DNA from: Patiria pectinifera
Taxonomy: Eukaryota; Echinodermata; Asteroidea; Valvatida; Asterinidae
Direction of reading: 5' to 3'
Assembly: GCA_029964075.1 (NCBI GenBank)
Contig: CM057140.1
Coordinates: forward strand, 11,736,643-11,800,642
DNA length: 64,000 nucleotides
The position numbers and the translations under genes were made by a program. Below are positions 58,624 to 64,000 of this stretch, in pieces. Within the stretch, counting starts at the first letter, position 1; every line of letters begins with the position of its first letter. Under the pieces are notes generated by a model, which worked only from the letters and a program-made list of their open reading frames with translations, searched no databases and was not told the origin of the DNA.

Positions 58624-60174
58624 AACACGACGCGCCCACATTCACAATCACTGGTGTTTAGTGTGAACACGCTGTCTGTCCTTACTACCTAAGCCAAATG
58701 GAGTATACTTGTGTGCTACAGCTATGGGATTATATACTGGATTCTGAAAACTATACTCAGTGCTTTTGATACTATCTTTTATGGGATTGATCTGAGGAGT
58801 TTTAACACCTGCCATAAGAAAAGGTTGGCCAGCACCTGTGCATAGAGCTCTTTGTTTTGTGGAACCACATGATGACCATGGAGTACACGTCGGAATATGA
58901 CCATCTCACTCACCACAGGAAATAATTGTGTTTGAAAATACGTTGCTTTGGAATATCTTCTGAAAGTGTTGATTGGGTAAGTTTCATTGAACTTCTTTAG
59001 TTATTCGTCCATTGTCTTTCTGATTGTCCTTTTGTTAATGTTTTTTTGCACAGGCTATTTCTAATATTCAATAAAAGAGGAAATAATGATAAAACTCAAA
59101 TTAAATGGGTTAAGATTCGATGTGAACATAAACTTTAACAAAGGGATGTCTATTGATTTTTCAATAATGCAAATTTGTAGACAAACAATTAACAATTAAG
59201 TTAAATTTACACAAAAATATACATAATAAACATAAAAATATAAAACTAAGAAATGGAGTAAAAACTGGTCTTTAAGTTAAAATTTATAATCGCCACCGTA
59301 CATTAAATACACAAATGTTAAAAAGAACACTTTATGTAAAAAAAAATCTAAGAACTATGATTGTTCGCTATTTATAAAAATCAGTAACATGTCGAATTGT
59401 TTCGAAAAAAAATCCCACATTTGTTAGGAAATTTCTATTCTTTTCATTGGAAAATAAACTGTTACTTTATCCAGAAGGCCTCTAAGTCCCGTTTATACAT
59501 GGATTTTTTGCAGAGGCTATTCAAAACAAAAGCTGTAGATTCTTACAATAATCTGCAGTTAAGTGCAGAATCGTAAAATAATGTACAGAAAACTGTAGAT
59601 TCGAACAAAAAATCTACAATTTTAATATTAGAGAATCGCCCCAGAAATAGGTTAATGCGGCAGAAGAAAGCATTATGTCTTGTTGTTCTTAGATTCGAAA
59701 AATAAGGTACAATCGCATGGTTCGGATTATTATAGCGGCCACACCTGTTCTAATAACATAAAAAGGAGGTGGCTCTGATAACGAGGGTGTGGCTATTGTT
59801 CTTTGAAGGTAAACAATCCTTGTCGGGTGCAGTATCAGGAGTGAAAGTGTTTTCAACCAAAACAAATCATGTAGTTTCTTAAACATATAATACAAATATT
59901 TTACTTTCATTGTACGTTAAAGCTAATAATTATCTTTCCAGCTATAACTCAGTTTGAGATGTTTAAAGCACACAACATCTGACTTGATCCCTACAAAATA
60001 AACACATACAATAAAACTTCCTCTCATTTCGAAAAACATTGTGTGTATAACAGAACAGTTGTCTGGGTATCAGAAAGTCACAGTGCAGTACAGATGTCTA
60101 ATATATCCCAGCATGCAAATTGTATGCGACCCCGCCCTACAGCCAATCAGAGTCAATTGTAGACATTGTTACGT
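58624..60174. other. AT-rich sequence between the inverted repeat and the R11 upstream region
   Basis: No gene seen. 59690-59790 resembles 24800-24900 after R5, so it may be the remains of a receptor 3' flank. Confidence 0.5.
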
Positions 60175-60945
60175 CATTTTGATCAGAAACGCGGACTAAG
60201 CTGTTGGTCAGTTTGGCTTCCATGTTTTTGTAATACAATAACGGGTTACGGAAAACCCGATGGTAGGACTCCGCTGAATGGTCAGAATCTGGCGATGAAG
60301 ACGCAGTCTTGTTTGCATAATAAATCGCCGAATCTGCTCGCACATTAAAGACCCTTGCTGCGCAAAAGGATATTCCACAGACTACAAAACAAGCGTGTAC
60401 GTATCAAAAATCATGGATAAAAAGACAATTGTGTACAAAAAAATGAAGCCATAAGAAACACACTAAGGTTCCTTTAATGGAAGTTGTAGGAGGAAGGGTT
60501 CGGAAGCGCCTCCTCCTCCCAAACTAATGAAAGAAAGGAAAGACATGTTTTTTTTAATGTTAAATGTTCGACCGCCGGCGCGCCATGCAGAAAACCTGGG
60601 GGAAATTTCGCAGCGCCACCAACCAAACAAAATGAACCATTCGAATTTTGTACTTCTCCCTGCCAACCCTCGAATGTTTTATTCCAGCAAGATTTTTGTT
60701 TGATTTTTGTTTGACCTTCTAAGAAATGCCAGGGTGGGTTCTTTTTCTGTGTAGCCGCCGCAACAACTTTTATGCGGCCTGTTGCTCGTGAAATCTGCTG
60801 CTTTTCCAATGAAAGAGAAAAAGGCATATGTGGAAATAATATTTATTTAAACAAACCTCGTTTGGATACATAACAAAAAGATTGTATAAAATTGCTGGGA
60901 TTGTTTTCACGATCTCAGCATTTATTAATAGGAACAGTTATTTTA
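60175..60945. repeat. Clade-c upstream region, copy 2 (before R11)
   Basis: Matches 53497-54275 over its length. It precedes the R11 promoter block, as comparable sequence does before R8, R9 and R10. Confidence 0.75.
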
Positions 60946-61099
60946 ATTATTGCATTCGTTTTGAAAGTAAGCGATCTTTGACAATATTGCCAGAGCTTAT
61001 ATAAACAAGAACTATAGTCTCGATTCGCAGACGTTGTTGTGATTTAAAAGTGCATAAAGAGGTCTCCAGGTACGTGTATCACATGAATACAATTAACTG

Positions 61100-61203
61100 T
61101 TCATTTTACGCGCTGACATTAACGAAGACGGTCATAACTCCGGAGATAAAGAGAAGTCAGTGTCTGTTCAAGTCATTATCTGGTAGTACAGTAACAAAGC
61201 AAC
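61100..61203 (+). promoter_or_regulatory. Clade-c 5' conserved block of R11
   Basis: TTCATTTTACGCGCTGAC, CTCCGGAGATAAAGAGAAGT, GTCATTATCTGGTAGTAC and TAACAAAGCAAC before ATG. Confidence 0.5.
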
Positions 61204-63848
61204 ATGGCAGCCCAAGCAGTATTTGTCTTCTTCCTTGTTACCAGAATGGCAACCATGGTTGCGTCTGTAACAGTTTCGGCTCCGCATGCGGTGAGCGTTA
61301 GCGGTGGTGAACCGCTACAGATATCGTGTGGTGTCTGGTGTAGCGATTGTGCAGAAATCATTGGGGTTCGATGGTACAGGCAGGCAGATCCAATAACATA
61401 CGGTCAAATCAATGTTTCAACAAGTTGTGCACATATGACTGTATGTGAAACACACACATCTGACAATCGTGGAAGAATCCGATACGAAAGAAGTAGCAGG
61501 AACGAAGCAACGCTGACATTGGCAATTGGTACCAGTACATTAGAGGACAATAGAAAGTTCATTTGTTCATTTTCTTCAAGGAGAGGAGTTGGTAGACCAA
61601 CAGAGAATACCGCAACCATATCTGTGGTTGTGAATTACCCTAAGGATGAAATGAATCCAGTGTGTGATGTTTCGAGTCCTACTGTGCTGACTTGCTCGTC
61701 TGAGATAACTCAACCAGTGGTTTCTCTGGAGTGGACAACCTTGGTCTACTCATCCAGGATCTCACTTTCCAAAGATACAGTCATCCTCGGGAATCAAGTG
61801 AAGAACATTCTCCATCTCGACACGCTCGAGATTCATTATGACAGTAAGATATTCACTTGCTATTTGACAACCGAAGCAAGTCCCGTCTTCAAAGGAAATT
61901 GCTCCGTCGGACCCATCACCATATCATCCATTTCAACGACTGGCAATATGGAATCCACCGAGGCTTCGATAAGCACCACAAGGGAAACTGAAACACTGAG
62001 TGCTGCCCCATCCAATCCAACAGCTATAGACACTAGTGCATCTCAGACTTGTAGAAGCACCCCACAGCAAGGCGAGACACAGAGTAGGCCTAGTTCTCCA
62101 GGCACAACAGCATCCGAACCCACTGTAGAACTGTCCCTTCCCAGAACCGACAGTACTCCAGGCACAGCAGCACCCGAGCCCACTCAAGATACAGTGTCAT
62201 TTCCCAGAACCGACCGTACTCGAGGCATAACAGCACCAGAGCCAACTCCAGAAACAGAACTGTCCTTTCCTAGAGCCGACAGTACTTCAGGCAAAACAGC
62301 ATCCGAACCCACTACAGATACAGAAATGTCCTTCATCAGACCCGATAGCCCTTCTCCTGCAGGGCTAACCACACCTACTCCATCGACGGCAGATGTTCGA
62401 TCCACCTTCACATACACAACTTGGCATGATGATCCAACCGAGACTTCTATCAGACACCAGTCTACCATCAGGCTGAGTACCTTTTCCCCTATCCAGGACA
62501 AATTTTACTTGTTAACAGTGCTGCCAGCAACTTGTGCCACTGTTATCATTGTCCTCCTGCTCCTCGTCGTTGCATATCTGGCTGCATCCAGAAGAAAGCT
62601 TCAATATGATGTACAAGCACAGGGAAAACGTAAAGATTATCACACGAGGAGCTCAGATGGTCACGCCCTTGGGGAACCTCAGCGCATCCGTCTGCACACT
62701 CTATCCGGCGATACAAGGTACAGTACCAACTCCTCACCCCACTCCTACGAAACTCGAATTGGTTGTACACCAGCAGAGCTGCACCCACAGGAACTAGACG
62801 AGAGGCAGCAAAGCCAACCCCCGGTGACCGGCTCCACGGTCGATCTACTGCGGCCCCAGTACCCGGAGGATGGAGATACACAGTACATGGTGATGGGTAA
62901 CATCGGGAACCAGCCTGCAGCCAATACAGACTTCATGCCAATCTCAGCTTACAGAGAAGGTAATAACTTGTTTCATATTTTTCTGGTCTCAATTCTACTT
63001 CGTTTTGCTTAAAACTGTAATTAAAGGGAATATACAACATTTGCAAACATCAAAAAATAAACCTACCACGTTTTTACGAAATACCTTACTATGATTTTGG
63101 AAAATGACAGTCTTAAGCATCCTGTAAAATTATGGCACCGGGTGTGAGGACATTTTCAAGAAAATGGTATTTTTGTATGCATTTCCAACGGTGATCGGCC
63201 GACCATCGTTGGAAAACCTCACTATTTTTCAACTGCTCCAAATTTACGAATTTGTTTTCAGTCCAGATTTTGATTGCTATTCGTGAACGGGTGCAGGCCA
63301 ACTAGACTAGTTTACCATACATTTTTCCGGTATCTATAAATTGATCCATTTCATCTTAAGTGGAGTCAGGGAACCGGACTACTTGAACGTTTTGGTTTTT
63401 CTTGTTTTTTCCCCCAGCATTTTCGAACACAAAACTTCAAACATGTCAGTGTAACAATATTTGATCAATTATACTAACCCCTCAAATAGTTTATTATTGA
63501 AAATTACAGCAAAAGCCAATGATGTACATTCCCTTTAAATGCATGTATATATCAGGTACATCTACCTTTATTGTAAAAGTGCAATAAAGTCATCACAGCT
63601 CATTGAGAGTCCTGAGTTAGTTGATGTTACAGATTTAAAGAAACTTGGTTGCGGTTGAATAAACACTGGGATTTAACTAATACTTCCTCAAAATGTCAAT
63701 CCCTCAAGTCATCCTGAATATGATTTGAAACATCTGCCGTTGCATTATTTTTTATAATGCATTTCCTGCATGCTACATGCATCACAACAGCTCTACAGCA
63801 AAAGGTTCTCTTTTCTGTTTCACAGTCGACAATGACGTGTGGCTGTGA
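61204..63848 (+). CDS. Receptor R11: two-Ig transmembrane receptor, clade c, damaged tail A
   Basis: Exon 1 61204-62959, exon 2 63826-63848, 592 aa. In-frame TAA 12 bases before ATG. Ig domain 1 has C42 but also CSDC in the loop that is YEDG in paralogs, and FICSF where others have FICGF. Stalk with four degenerate 22-aa units. Helix at about 434-459. Tail A has drifted: SYETRIGCTPAEL, QYPEDGDTQYMV, DFMPISAYRE; the DYM tyrosine is F, but the spliced SAYREV keeps SxYxxV. The terminal exon has lost several bases and now ends VDNDVWL, without YEHPNGQ. The intron contains a TTAA-type element. It may be decaying or diverging in function. Confidence 0.78.
63021..63538. mobile_element. TTAA-flanked TIR element, copy 2, in the R11 intron
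   Basis: TTAA then AGGGAATATACAACATTTG at the left; ATGATGTACATTCCCT then TTAA at the right. Same family as 34178-34694. It lengthens this intron to about 870 bp versus about 300-340 bp in other tail-A genes. Confidence 0.8.
63593..63598 (+). terminator. Poly(A) signal inside the R11 intron
   Basis: AATAAA in GTGCAATAAAGTCATC, the counterpart of the signals in R2, R7, R8 and R9, displaced downstream by the inserted element. Confidence 0.45.
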
Positions 63849-64000
63849 ACATCCGAACGGAAGTGAATTCTACCAGACCTCTTCATGATGTGAGATATTC
63901 TAAACTAAGAAACAAAGCGGTTCGCTTCTACCAGGATACACAATGATACAAATTTTAGTATTGTATGAGCGGTAGTGTTTAAGAACACCAAACGTTGTGT
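63849..64000. other. Start of the R11 3' flank
   Basis: Resembles the flank after R8 and R9 (TTTAAGAACACC near the end). The array may continue beyond the window. Confidence 0.5.

Overview
This is eukaryotic, animal-type DNA. Genes are split by GT-AG introns, intergenic space is AT-rich and full of small TIR elements and homopolymer runs, and the proteins are metazoan (Ig-domain receptors, a membrane-anchored FkbM methyltransferase). Frequent TAGGCCTA-like words and the style of the repeats suggest an invertebrate deuterostome, perhaps an echinoderm; that is an inference and no species can be named.

Layout: (1) 1.3-5.2 kb, minus strand: a seven-exon gene for a type II membrane FkbM-family methyltransferase (522 aa, all splice phases agree). 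(2) 7.1-63.9 kb, plus strand: a head-to-tail array of eleven related genes, called R1-R11 here. Each encodes a signal peptide, a V-like Ig domain, a second Ig domain, a Ser/Thr-rich stalk, one transmembrane helix and a tyrosine-rich cytoplasmic tail. One large exon carries nearly the whole protein; a small terminal exon, too short to appear as a long ORF, supplies the C-terminus. (3) 51.1-61.2 kb: a gene-free, repeat-rich gap holding a roughly 4.1 kb inverted repeat, flanked by two copies of a receptor upstream region.

The receptors fall into three ectodomain clades: a = R1-R3, b = R4-R5, c = R6-R11. There are two cytoplasmic tails. Tail A (R1, R2, R4, R6-R9, R11) ends with a 15-aa exon reading VGNAAPCDYEHPNGQ or a close variant. 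Tail B (R3, R5, R10) is proline-rich with a YAVLDP motif and a longer terminal exon. Both tails occur in every clade, so ectodomain and tail have been reassorted, probably by gene conversion. Joining exons 1 and 2 in tail A creates SxYxxV, an ITIM consensus. R2 is frameshifted, R11 has a damaged terminal exon, and the tail-B exon of R10 is interrupted by a repeat. R8 carries eleven copies of a 66-bp stalk repeat.

Taken together this looks like a fast-evolving cluster of two-Ig, tyrosine-tailed surface receptors, plausibly innate immune and mainly inhibitory or self-signalling (no charged residue in the membrane helix). Function is inferred from architecture only. I do not recognise the family by name, and it is my candidate for the undescribed system in this window.
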